Assembly: GCA_036489445.1 (NCBI GenBank)
Contig: DASXFV010000003.1
Coordinates: 1 to 15,812, forward strand
Length of the DNA stretch: 15,812 nt
Source: DAIDKA01 sp036489445
GTDB taxonomy: Bacteria; Pseudomonadota; Gammaproteobacteria; Steroidobacterales; Steroidobacteraceae
Direction: 5' to 3'
Position numbers and translations under genes: made by a program. The notes beneath the pieces are model-generated. The model worked only from the letters and a program-made list of their open reading frames with translations. It had not been told where the DNA came from and did not search any database. Positions 1 to 6,389 of the stretch are shown here, in pieces (within the stretch, counting starts at the first letter, position 1; every line of letters begins with the position of its first letter).

Positions 1-539
1 GAGCGCTTCTTCGGGTCTACGCGCCGCACGGCCTCGCCCATCAGGGCGTGGTTGAACAGCGGTGCGTAACCGACGCTCTGGCCCGCGGCCTCGATCGGCA
101 GCGCCACCTCGACGATGGCGGCAATGGTGTCAGCCAGCACGTCGATGTACATGCCCGGCCGCGCCTCGAACATGCTGGGCAGGCCGGTGCTATGGGTCAG
201 CAGATGGAAAAAGGTGATCCGCTCGCGCAGTCCGCCGCGAAACTCCGGGATGATCTTGCACAGCGGTGTGGTCAGTGTCATCAGGCCGCGCTCGATGGCC
301 TGGAACACCAGGATATTGGTGAAGGCCTTGGTCACCGAGAACAGGCTGAACACCGAATCCTCGGCGACCTTGCGCTCCTTGCTCTCACTGCTGTGACCGA
401 ACACCTTGTGATAGGCGCTTTGGCCGCCGCGCTTGACACTGATGACACCGCCAAAGTACAGACCTGCCGCGATGTCGCGCTCCACGGCAGCGGTCAGAAA
501 ATCAAGACGCTGAGGATCAAACCCCGGATGAGCTGTCAC
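1..539 (-). CDS. Beta-lactamase-family serine hydrolase/esterase, C-terminus cut by window edge
   Basis: The first 179 residues of a serine hydrolase of the class C beta-lactamase/esterase family are visible; the rest lies beyond position 1. The nucleophile motif S-V-T-K is at residues 68-71, and the family block HLLTHSTGLP is at 112-121. A tyrosine motif, Y158-A-P in place of the classical Y-x-N, precedes FNHALMGE. No signal peptide is seen, so a cytoplasmic esterase or lactonase is likelier than an antibiotic-resistance beta-lactamase. The start is a GTG at 539-537, chosen because a strong ribosome site (AAGGTGGAG) sits five bases upstream. It is the last visible gene of the minus-strand block that starts at the SDR, but a 97-nt AT-rich gap before it could hold its own promoter. 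The family is certain; the substrate is unknown. Confidence 0.85.
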   Translation of the reverse strand, partial: MTAHPGFDPQRLDFLTAAVERDIAAGLYFGGVISVKRGGQSAYHKVFGHSSESKERKVAEDSVFSLFSVTKAFTNILVFQAIERGLMTLTTPLCKIIPEFRGGLRERITFFHLLTHSTGLPSMFEARPGMYIDVLADTIAAIVEVALPIEAAGQSVGYAPLFNHALMGEAVRRVDPKKR

Positions 540-636
540 GATAACTCCACCTTAATTCTTAAAATTGTGCATATGTGTGTGCGGTGCAACAGTCGGCAGA
601 AAGCGTATGCCCGGCCCCCGGCTAATGCAACACACC
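540..636 (-). other. Intergenic gap upstream of the serine hydrolase, possible weak promoter
   Basis: This is the only sizeable gap inside block A. It is AT-rich next to the hydrolase ribosome site. A poor sigma70-like match on the minus strand is TTGCAC (584-589), a 17-nt spacer and AATTTT (561-566), with only three of six consensus bases in each box. A short CCGG-GGG-CCGG self-complementary stretch near 620 lacks a U-run and is not a convincing terminator. I treat the gap as a possible secondary promoter only. Confidence 0.2.
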
Positions 637-1017
637 TCAGGCCGCGTCGAGTTCCGCGAAGGTCTCCCGCGCGATGCGAAAGCTGTCCACGGCCGCCGGC
701 ACACCCGCATAGATCGCCACCTGCAGGAAGACCTCACAGATCTGCTCGCGGGTCACGCCGTTGGTCAGCGCCCCGCGAATGTGCGCCTTGAGTTCATGCG
801 GGCGGTTCAGGATGCTGATCATGGCGAGATTGAGCAGACTGCGCTCGCTGCGCTTCAGGCCCTCGCGGCCCCACACGGCACCCCAACAATATTCGGTCAC
901 CAACTCCTGCAACGGCTGGTTGAAATCATCCATGCTGGCCAGAGCCTTCTTGACATAGGCCTCCCCCAACACTTCCGTACGAATCTTCAGTCCTTTCTCA
1001 AACAGCTCGCTGCTCAT
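637..1017 (-). CDS. Carboxymuconolactone decarboxylase (CMD/PcaC-like) family protein
   Basis: This 126-residue protein has the length and full pattern of the PcaC/CMD family. It shows R13-x-E-V-L-G near the start, TEYCWGAVWGREGL at 41-54, the conserved H79 in LKAHIRGALTNG (76-87), and EVFLQVAIYAGVPAA at 95-109. PcaC itself decarboxylates 4-carboxymuconolactone in the protocatechuate branch of the beta-ketoadipate pathway, but many relatives in catabolic clusters have other or unknown roles. No other protocatechuate-pathway gene is in the window, so I call the family and not PcaC. A start further upstream (near 1221) would run deep into the neighbouring dehydrogenase. The ATG at 1017 has GAGG upstream and leaves a normal 28-nt gap after that gene. 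It is probably co-transcribed with the dehydrogenase. Confidence 0.85.
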   Translation of the reverse strand: MSSELFEKGLKIRTEVLGEAYVKKALASMDDFNQPLQELVTEYCWGAVWGREGLKRSERSLLNLAMISILNRPHELKAHIRGALTNGVTREQICEVFLQVAIYAGVPAAVDSFRIARETFAELDAA

Positions 1018-1045
1018 ATTGACCTCGACAAAAAAATGTTTTGGC

Positions 1046-1939
1046 TCAGGCGGACCGGTTCGGATCCAGACCTGAATCAGCTTCGACAATTTTGGCCATG
1101 GCGGTGAAATCCGAATCCGGTCCCAGGCTGTCGACCGTGCGCTGCAACAGCTCGCAGACCGCGGATCCGACCTCCAGCGGCACCCCGAGTGTTTCGGCTG
1201 CGGCCAGACACAGCCGCACATCCTTCAGACACAGCCCTGCGGCGAAACCGAAATCAAAAGTCCGGGGCAGCACCGAGCGCGGCCATTTGTCCTGGGTCGC
1301 ACTGCTGCGTCCGCTGGACACGTTCAGCACCTCGATCATGCGCGCCGGGTCAAGCCCGGCCTTTGCGCCCAGGGTCATGCCCTCGGCCGTGATGGCGATG
1401 GCGCAGGCGCCCAGCAGATTGTTGACCAGCTTCATGGTCTGGCCCGCACCGGGATTCGTGCCCATAAAGAAAGGTCTGCCAAACACCTGCAGCAGGGGCC
1501 GGAGCTGCTCCCAGATATCCTGCGGGCCGGCGACCATCAAGGACAACGTGCCCTCGCGCGCACCCTTGATGCCCCCGGAGACGGGCGCTTCCAGGGAGGC
1601 GATGTTGCGCTCGGCCAGCCCCGCCGCAAGCCGCACCGCGGTATCCGGTCCGGAGGTCGACAGATCCACGCATGCTTGCAGGCGTTTGCCTTGCCGGATC
1701 CCCTGCGGTCCCAATACCACGTCCGCGACGATCTGCGGATTGGGCAGACTCAGGAATACCACCGGGGCGACATCGGCGACCGCCTGAGCGCTGGTGCCAA
1801 CCTCAGCGCCGTGCGCCGACAACGCTGCCAGCGCTGCGGCACTCGGATCGTAGACCGTGACGCTGCGACCGGCATCGAGGAGTCGCCGCGCCATGGCGCC
1901 GCCCATCCGCCCCAGCCCGATGAAGCCGCACTCACTCAT
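1046..1939 (-). CDS. NAD(P)-dependent oxidoreductase, 3-hydroxyisobutyrate dehydrogenase family
   Basis: This is a complete 297-residue beta-hydroxyacid dehydrogenase. The N-terminal Rossmann motif GFIGLGRMGGAMA is at 5-17 and D31 follows the second strand. The substrate-binding block DLSTSGPDT is at 92-100 and PVSGGIKGAREGTLSLM at 119-135. The catalytic lysine K170 lies in GQTMKLVNN, followed by the usual all-alpha C-terminal domain. Members reversibly oxidise short beta-hydroxyacids (3-hydroxyisobutyrate, tartronate semialdehyde, glycerate) or reduce aldehyde acids and imines; which one applies here cannot be read. The ATG at 1939 overlaps the stop of the upstream MBL-fold gene by four bases (ATGA) and has a GAGGAG ribosome site, so the two are translationally coupled. 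One possible link to the aromatic operon is handling a 3-carbon side-chain hydroxy or oxo acid, which is inference only. Confidence 0.88.
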   Translation of the reverse strand: MSECGFIGLGRMGGAMARRLLDAGRSVTVYDPSAAALAALSAHGAEVGTSAQAVADVAPVVFLSLPNPQIVADVVLGPQGIRQGKRLQACVDLSTSGPDTAVRLAAGLAERNIASLEAPVSGGIKGAREGTLSLMVAGPQDIWEQLRPLLQVFGRPFFMGTNPGAGQTMKLVNNLLGACAIAITAEGMTLGAKAGLDPARMIEVLNVSSGRSSATQDKWPRSVLPRTFDFGFAAGLCLKDVRLCLAAAETLGVPLEVGSAVCELLQRTVDSLGPDSDFTAMAKIVEADSGLDPNRSA

Positions 1940-2730
1940 GACACTCCTCGGGCACTCGGCAGCAGATCCAGACGCACGATATCCTGCGTGCCCGGTTCGG
2001 CGGGAAAACGTTGCAGCACGCCAGGATCATGACCCGGAATCAGGTGATCGATGGACGGGGCAAGACTGCGCAGCTTGCGCAGTGCCTCCAGATACGCCAC
2101 CACATCCGCAACCACGGGGTAGGGGGTCGCGCGCTCCAGATTGGCCCAGAAGTGGATCACATCCGAGGCCAACACCACCGGTCCGCGCGCAGTCTGCACC
2201 CGCACCGCCTGCAGCCCGGGGGTGTGTCCGGGCAGGTGATGCAAGGTCACTCCCGGGTACAGCTGCGCATCACCGGCATGAAAGATAACCCGCCCGTCGA
2301 AGATGCGTCTCACCATGGCGAGGACATCTTCCGCGGCAAAGGGCGCGGACAGGTGTGGATGAGTCATGGCCCGACCGGTGCAGTAGGCCAGTTCCGCATC
2401 CTGCACATGAAAGCGCGCCTGCGGAAACAGCGGCACATTGCCCGCATGATCGTAGTGCATGTGGGTGATCACCACATCCTGCACCTCCTCGGGCCGCACG
2501 CCGATGGCGGCGAGCCCTTCGGCCACGGGGCGCAGCAGCGTACGCCCGCGTTGCGCGGCCGCCGTCGCATCGAAGCCCGTGTCGACCACGATGGTGTGAT
2601 CATCCGAGCGGATCACCCAGACGTAGTAATCCAGGGGCATGGGGTGGGCATGATCATCGCCGCCCAGAAAATTCAGATCGCTCAGGCGATCCAGATGGCC
2701 ATAGCGCACGGCGTAGAGGCGGTTCGTCAC
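1936..2730 (-). CDS. Metallo-beta-lactamase-fold hydrolase, N-acyl-homoserine-lactonase-like (AttM/AiiA type)
   Basis: This 264-residue MBL-fold enzyme has all dinuclear zinc ligands: H90-x-H92-x-D94-H95 in THMHYDHAGN, H169 in LPGHTPG, D190 in LASDVIHF, and H234 in IPGHDP. The layout and length match the N-acyl-homoserine lactonase family, which opens lactone rings; AttM/BlcC members act on gamma-butyrolactone in catabolic operons. No signal peptide is seen, so it is cytoplasmic. No LuxI/LuxR-type gene is nearby, so a catabolic ester, lactone or C-C hydrolase is likelier than quorum quenching. The start is GTG at 2730 with AAGG upstream, 11 nt after the SDR stop; its own stop overlaps the next gene by four bases. 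The fold is certain, the substrate open. Confidence 0.87.
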   Translation of the reverse strand: MTNRLYAVRYGHLDRLSDLNFLGGDDHAHPMPLDYYVWVIRSDDHTIVVDTGFDATAAAQRGRTLLRPVAEGLAAIGVRPEEVQDVVITHMHYDHAGNVPLFPQARFHVQDAELAYCTGRAMTHPHLSAPFAAEDVLAMVRRIFDGRVIFHAGDAQLYPGVTLHHLPGHTPGLQAVRVQTARGPVVLASDVIHFWANLERATPYPVVADVVAYLEALRKLRSLAPSIDHLIPGHDPGVLQRFPAEPGTQDIVRLDLLPSARGVS

Positions 2731-2741
2731 GGCATCAGCCT

Positions 2742-3479
2742 TCAGGCTGACGCCAGGATGCCGCCATCCACATGCAGGATGTCACCGCTGATGAATGATG
2801 CCGCATCACTGAGCAGGAACAGGGACGCATTCGTCGCATCCTCTTCGCGTCCCAGACGGCGCAGCGGAATATGCACCGCGCGGCGCTCGTATTCGGCCTG
2901 TGGGGTGATTGCCACGGCGCCGGGGGTGGGAATGGAACCGGGCGCCAAGGCGTTGACGCGAACCTTGCGCGGACCGAGCTCCGCAGCCAGGGTGCGGGTG
3001 AAGGTGCCCATCGCGCCCTTGACCATGCTGTAGACGGCGGTGGTGGGGAAACCCCGTTCCGCCACCGGTGAGGCCATATTGAGAATGACGCCGCCGACCT
3101 GCGGGTCCATGTGGCGCAGCAGGGCCTGCACACCCCACACCGCCCCTTTGATACCAATGGCCAGCATCCGATCGAGAATCGCATCGTCCACGACCTCGAT
3201 GGCGTCATACCGGATCAACATGGCGTTGTTGACGACCCCGTCGATTCTGCCGATGCGACCGGCCGCAGCCAGGTATGCCGCCCGGTCCATGACGTCCACC
3301 ACATGGGTGGTAATCGAGTCGGACGCCTTGCGCAGCTCGACCAGCGACTGGGCATCGATATCAAATGCGCTCACCCGGGCCCCGGCCTGCGCAGCACCGA
3401 TGGCCAAAGCCCGACCCAGGCCCCGGCCCGCGCCGGTGATCAAAATGGACTTGCCCGCAAGATCGAAAGTCGTTGCCAC
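2742..3479 (-). CDS. Short-chain dehydrogenase/reductase (classical SDR)
   Basis: This is a complete 245-residue classical SDR. The cofactor motif TGAGRGLG is at 15-22. Acidic D40 at the end of the second strand favours NAD over NADP. NNAM at 84-87 stands where NNAG is usual. The catalytic S137 lies in NMASP, with Y150-S-M-V-K154 following, and the C-terminal VDGG (237-240) is typical. It would oxidise an alcohol to a ketone or the reverse. In an aryl-ketone island a natural guess is oxidation of a 1-arylethanol (such as apocynol) to the acetophenone that block C consumes, but this is inference. It starts with GTG at 3479 behind GGAGGA, and is the first gene of the minus-strand block. A candidate promoter lies in the 105-nt divergent gap upstream. 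Confidence 0.9.
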   Translation of the reverse strand: MATTFDLAGKSILITGAGRGLGRALAIGAAQAGARVSAFDIDAQSLVELRKASDSITTHVVDVMDRAAYLAAAGRIGRIDGVVNNAMLIRYDAIEVVDDAILDRMLAIGIKGAVWGVQALLRHMDPQVGGVILNMASPVAERGFPTTAVYSMVKGAMGTFTRTLAAELGPRKVRVNALAPGSIPTPGAVAITPQAEYERRAVHIPLRRLGREEDATNASLFLLSDAASFISGDILHVDGGILASA

Positions 3480-3532
3480 AGTATCCTCCGCCCATTCTCT
3501 ACGTATAGCAGCCCGGCCCTGATGCGTTCCAG

Positions 3533-3558
3533 TCTGCCACGGCTGATATGCTGGCAGA
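3533..3558. repeat. 7-bp inverted repeat, candidate operator in the divergent SDR/NTF2-like promoter region
   Basis: TCTGCCA at 3533-3539 is mirrored exactly by TGGCAGA at 3552-3558 with a 12-nt spacer. It overlaps the -10 box and spacer of the candidate minus-strand promoter (3543-3570), where a repressor would be expected to bind. Seven-base arms alone could arise by chance; the position is what makes it interesting. No dedicated regulator gene for this block is in view apart from the AraC protein. Confidence 0.35.
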
Positions 3559-3570
3559 AGGCACGGTCAA
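3543..3570 (-). promoter_or_regulatory. Candidate sigma70 promoter for the SDR-MBL-dehydrogenase-CMD block
   Basis: Read on the minus strand, TTGACC (3565-3570, five of six consensus bases) is followed by a 16-nt spacer and TATCAG (3543-3548, four of six). Transcription would start about 50-55 nt before the SDR GTG codon. The box match and location ahead of the first gene of the block support it; it is unproven. Confidence 0.4.
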
Positions 3571-3584
3571 AAGCAGGGATTGAA

Positions 3585-4193
3585 ATGAACCGTTTCGAAA
3601 AACAGGTGTACGAGTGCATGCACCCCACCGAAAACCTGCTGGCCAGGACCACCAACCCGCTGCATCGGGCCATTCTGTTGAACTTCTGGCGGCACGTGCA
3701 TCTGGAGGGGGCTGCCGAGTACGAGAAAATCCTGGCGCCTGACATGGTAGTGGACCATCCGGTGTATCGGGTGACATGGGGCGCGAATCCCGGCGTCATC
3801 GAAGGCAAGGCCGGTGTGCTGGCGTTTTACAATAGCGTCGGCGCGGCGGTGCTCTGGCATTCCGATGATCGTCTGGCCGTGGCGGACTGGGGCGTCTGCG
3901 ACGAGCTCACCTTCCATCAACTGGCGGAAGGGGCGATCCTCAAACAGCTCGGTTATGCGGTGGACCACGCCGATCGGCTGTACCACGTGTCCAGCCGCCA
4001 GGCCTTCATCTGGCCCTATGACGCCAGGGCCCGCCTGGCCGGCGAACATTTGTACGAGGACAAGACCAGCCTGGCGATCGAGGAAGTGGCGCGCAGCGAT
4101 GCCATCACGCCCGCGCGCGTGCGGGAGATCCATCGCGAACAGCTGGGCAAGCTCACCGCCCGCCTCGGACCTGAGTTCTGGGTCCTGCGCTGA
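3585..4193 (+). CDS. NTF2/SnoaL-like protein (nuclear transport factor 2 fold)
   Basis: This 202-residue cytoplasmic protein lacks signal or membrane segments. It resembles the NTF2/SnoaL superfamily, with an N-terminal helical stretch (about 25-50), then AEYEKILAPDMVVDHPVYRV at 44-63, a GVIEGKAGVLAFYNSV block at 70-85, and later strands rich in His, Tyr and Trp that could line a pocket (H92, H111, H128, H134, W143). It is longer than typical SnoaL cyclases (about 140). Such folds serve isomerases, cyclases, dehydratases and the gamma-formaldehyde lyases (LdpA type) of lignin-dimer catabolism; I cannot choose among them. The ATG at 3585 has AGGG upstream. A much longer reading from 3111 would run through the SDR on the opposite strand and is rejected. 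The stop TGA overlaps the SGNH hydrolase start by one base. The family call is moderate, the function unknown. Confidence 0.72.
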   Translation: MNRFEKQVYECMHPTENLLARTTNPLHRAILLNFWRHVHLEGAAEYEKILAPDMVVDHPVYRVTWGANPGVIEGKAGVLAFYNSVGAAVLWHSDDRLAVADWGVCDELTFHQLAEGAILKQLGYAVDHADRLYHVSSRQAFIWPYDARARLAGEHLYEDKTSLAIEEVARSDAITPARVREIHREQLGKLTARLGPEFWVLR

Positions 4194-5551
4194 TGGGCAT
4201 GCGCAGATTCGGGCAGGCAGTCCTCGGACTGGCCCTCGCCAGTGTGTTGTTCCAGGTCGCGGGCCGCCCCACCCCGCATGCGACCCGCAGTGAGCGCTGG
4301 ATCGGGACCTGGGGTTTTGTACCGCTGCCGGCGCCGCTCGGCACGCTGATTCCAGGGGCCGTGGTCCCCGCACCGCCGGGGCCGATGCCCCTGTCGGTGT
4401 ACACCCCTCCGCCTGCGCCGCCACCATTCCGCCCCATCGGGCCGCCCGCGCCCCTGGACAACCCGGGAAATGTGCCCGTCGACACGAGCACCCCGGAGCT
4501 GAGCAATGTCACCGTTCGCCAGGTGGTGCGGATCTCCCTGGGCGGCAGCCGGCTGAGACTGCGATTCTCCAACGAAGCCAGCGCTGAGGCGCTGCCGCTG
4601 ACCGCGGTTCACGTGGGCGAAGCCGGGCCCGACGGCACCGTGGTGCCAGGCAGCGATCGGCTCGTGACCTTCGCCGGGCAGACCTCAGTGGTGCTCCCCG
4701 CCGAAGCCCCCGTGCTGAGCGATCCGGTTGACCTGCCCACCCGCGCGCTGGAGAAGCTGTATGTTTCCACCCATCTGCCCGGGATGGTGCCGACGCGTTC
4801 GCCGCGATCCTTATTTGAGTACGTCGCCGGCAGGCCGGGCGATTACACCGGGTGGGCCACCCTGCCCGGCGCCCGACTGATGCGCATTCCCGCCTACGTC
4901 ACGCTGGTGGAGGTGCAGACCTCAACCGCCGCCGGTGTCATCGTGGCGCTGGGCGACTCCATCACCCAAGGATCAGCCTCCACCGCGAACGCGTTCCGCG
5001 GCTGGCCGGACCGCCTGGCTGAGCGCCTGGCGACCCAGCACTGGGCGGTGGTCAATGCCGGCATCGGCGGCAATCGCCTGCTGCGCTACGGGGTGGGCCC
5101 CAGCGCGCTCGCCCGCTTCGACCGGGACGTCCTGAGCGTCCCGGGAGTCAAAACCATCATTCTGCTGGAAGGCATCAATGATATCGGCGTGGGACTGCGC
5201 AGCGTGCCGGCCGCGGAGCCGGTGACCGTCGAGGCCTTGGAGGCGGCGGATCGGCAGCTCATTGCTCGCGCCCATGAACACCAGCTGCGCATCATCGGCG
5301 CGACGCTCACTCCCTACCAGGGCGCCGCGTATGCCTCGCCCGAGGGTGAGATCGTGCGCGAAGCCTTGAACCACTGGATCCGCAGCAGCGGCACATTCGA
5401 CGGCGTCATCGACTTCGCCCCCGTGGTCGCCGATCCCAATAATCCACTGAGCCTCGATCAGCGCTACAACGAAACCGATCACCTGCATCCCAATGATGCC
5501 GGGTACAAGGTCATGGGGGATGCGATTGACCTGTCGGTGCTGGTCAAATAA
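4193..5551 (+). CDS. Exported SGNH/GDSL-family hydrolase
   Basis: This 452-residue SGNH hydrolase has an N-terminal signal sequence (basic MRR, then a hydrophobic stretch to about residue 24), so it should act in the periplasm or outside the cell. A proline-rich stretch (about 50-90) and a beta-rich domain (about 105-240) precede the catalytic domain. Block I is GDSITQG with nucleophile S256; block II is NAGIGGNR (288-295) with the oxyanion glycine; block III is EGIND with N329; block V is D429-x-x-H432 in DHLHPND. These are esterases or acetyl hydrolases on carbohydrate or aromatic esters. Its ATG at 4193 shares a base with the preceding stop (TGATG), showing translational coupling to the NTF2-like gene; an ATG two codons on is an alternative. 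Its 3' end overlaps the convergent HAD gene by eight bases. It could release aromatic esters from plant material, which is inference. Confidence 0.88.
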   Translation: MGMRRFGQAVLGLALASVLFQVAGRPTPHATRSERWIGTWGFVPLPAPLGTLIPGAVVPAPPGPMPLSVYTPPPAPPPFRPIGPPAPLDNPGNVPVDTSTPELSNVTVRQVVRISLGGSRLRLRFSNEASAEALPLTAVHVGEAGPDGTVVPGSDRLVTFAGQTSVVLPAEAPVLSDPVDLPTRALEKLYVSTHLPGMVPTRSPRSLFEYVAGRPGDYTGWATLPGARLMRIPAYVTLVEVQTSTAAGVIVALGDSITQGSASTANAFRGWPDRLAERLATQHWAVVNAGIGGNRLLRYGVGPSALARFDRDVLSVPGVKTIILLEGINDIGVGLRSVPAAEPVTVEALEAADRQLIARAHEHQLRIIGATLTPYQGAAYASPEGEIVREALNHWIRSSGTFDGVIDFAPVVADPNNPLSLDQRYNETDHLHPNDAGYKVMGDAIDLSVLVK

Positions 5552-6389
5552 TTTCGCGCTGCGCAGCGGCGGGGTTGAGCAGCTCGCGCAGGTCGTTGAG
5601 CACGAAGTGGGGGCGGCGCTTGCCGCTCTCGCGCTCCCAGTCCGCCTGCTTCATGATGCCGGTGGTGACGCCAAAAGCGGTGGCGCCCCCGCGCTGGGCC
5701 ATGATGATCTCCACCGATGGATCGTCCCCCACCACTGCCACATGGCGCACGGGAACGCCGAGTTTGCGCGCGACAAAGCGCATGGCATGCAGCGAGGGTT
5801 TGCCCGTGAGAATCATCGGCGCTTTGGTCATGCGCCGGATCGCTCCCACGATCGCATAGGAATAGCCCATGGTGCGGCCCTGACGGGTGGCAAAAAATGG
5901 CACATCGGAGGCCACGTACAGCCTGGCACCGGCCCAGATGGCCTGACAGGCCGCCTCGATGTCCTTCATGTGGCACTCCGGGTGCCAGCCCACATACACC
6001 GCATCCACCTCGGTGGCGTGCGGTTCCCCGGTGAACACCGTTTGGATGCCGGCGCGTGTCAACTCGTAGGCCACTCCCCGGCCGCCGAGCACCAGCGCGC
6101 GTTTGATACCCTGGCGTGACATCACATCCGCCGCGACACTCGAGGGCGTGAACATGCGGTCATCCGCAATGGGCAATCCCAAACCGCGCAGGCGCTGGGC
6201 CTGCTCAGGCGGCGGATAGGCGCTGCCATTGGTGAGCACCAGGTAGGGCATGGCTCTGGCTGCCAGCTCGGACAGCACTTCGATGGCGCCAGGCAGCACC
6301 TCGTAGCCCCCCAGTGTGCGATCGCTGAGCAGCAGCGTGCCGTCCAGATCGAACATGTAGCCCTTGATCACGTCAGCCGGGCCGCGCAT
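5544..6389 (-). CDS. HAD-superfamily (IIA, NagD-like) phosphatase, candidate HpeD-type phospho-oxopropanoate phosphatase
   Basis: This is a complete 281-residue HAD-IIA phosphatase. Motif I is D14-L-D16-G-T in MFDLDGTLL, motif II is T53-N in VLTNG, the motif III lysine is K197 in LTGKPS, and motif IV is G-D222-D223-P in VVGDDPSVE. The C2 cap lies between about residues 85 and 190. Relatives hydrolyse nucleotides, p-nitrophenyl phosphate or phosphoglycolate. Here it is the last gene of the kinase-carboxylase operon, its start overlapping the carboxyltransferase by 17 nt. That context fits HpeD of the hydroxyphenylethanone pathway, which removes the phosphate from the carboxylated aryl ketone. 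Phenylphosphate carboxylase of phenol degraders also carries a HAD-family subunit. Family and active site are certain; the substrate assignment rests on context. Confidence 0.87.
   Translation of the reverse strand: MRGPADVIKGYMFDLDGTLLLSDRTLGGYEVLPGAIEVLSELAARAMPYLVLTNGSAYPPPEQAQRLRGLGLPIADDRMFTPSSVAADVMSRQGIKRALVLGGRGVAYELTRAGIQTVFTGEPHATEVDAVYVGWHPECHMKDIEAACQAIWAGARLYVASDVPFFATRQGRTMGYSYAIVGAIRRMTKAPMILTGKPSLHAMRFVARKLGVPVRHVAVVGDDPSVEIIMAQRGGATAFGVTTGIMKQADWERESGKRRPHFVLNDLRELLNPAAAQREII

Noticed and set aside
605..636. Terminator after the CMD gene (CCGG-GGG-CCGG)
   Set aside because: The stem is only four base pairs and no T-run follows on the minus strand.
1936..2730. Quorum-quenching AHL lactonase
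   Set aside because: The fold fits but no quorum-sensing gene is near. The operon partners are dehydrogenases and a CMD protein, so a catabolic role is likelier.
3111..3584. N-terminal extension of the NTF2-like protein
   Set aside because: It would read through the divergent SDR gene and promoter. ATG 3585 has a ribosome site and begins the conserved sequence.
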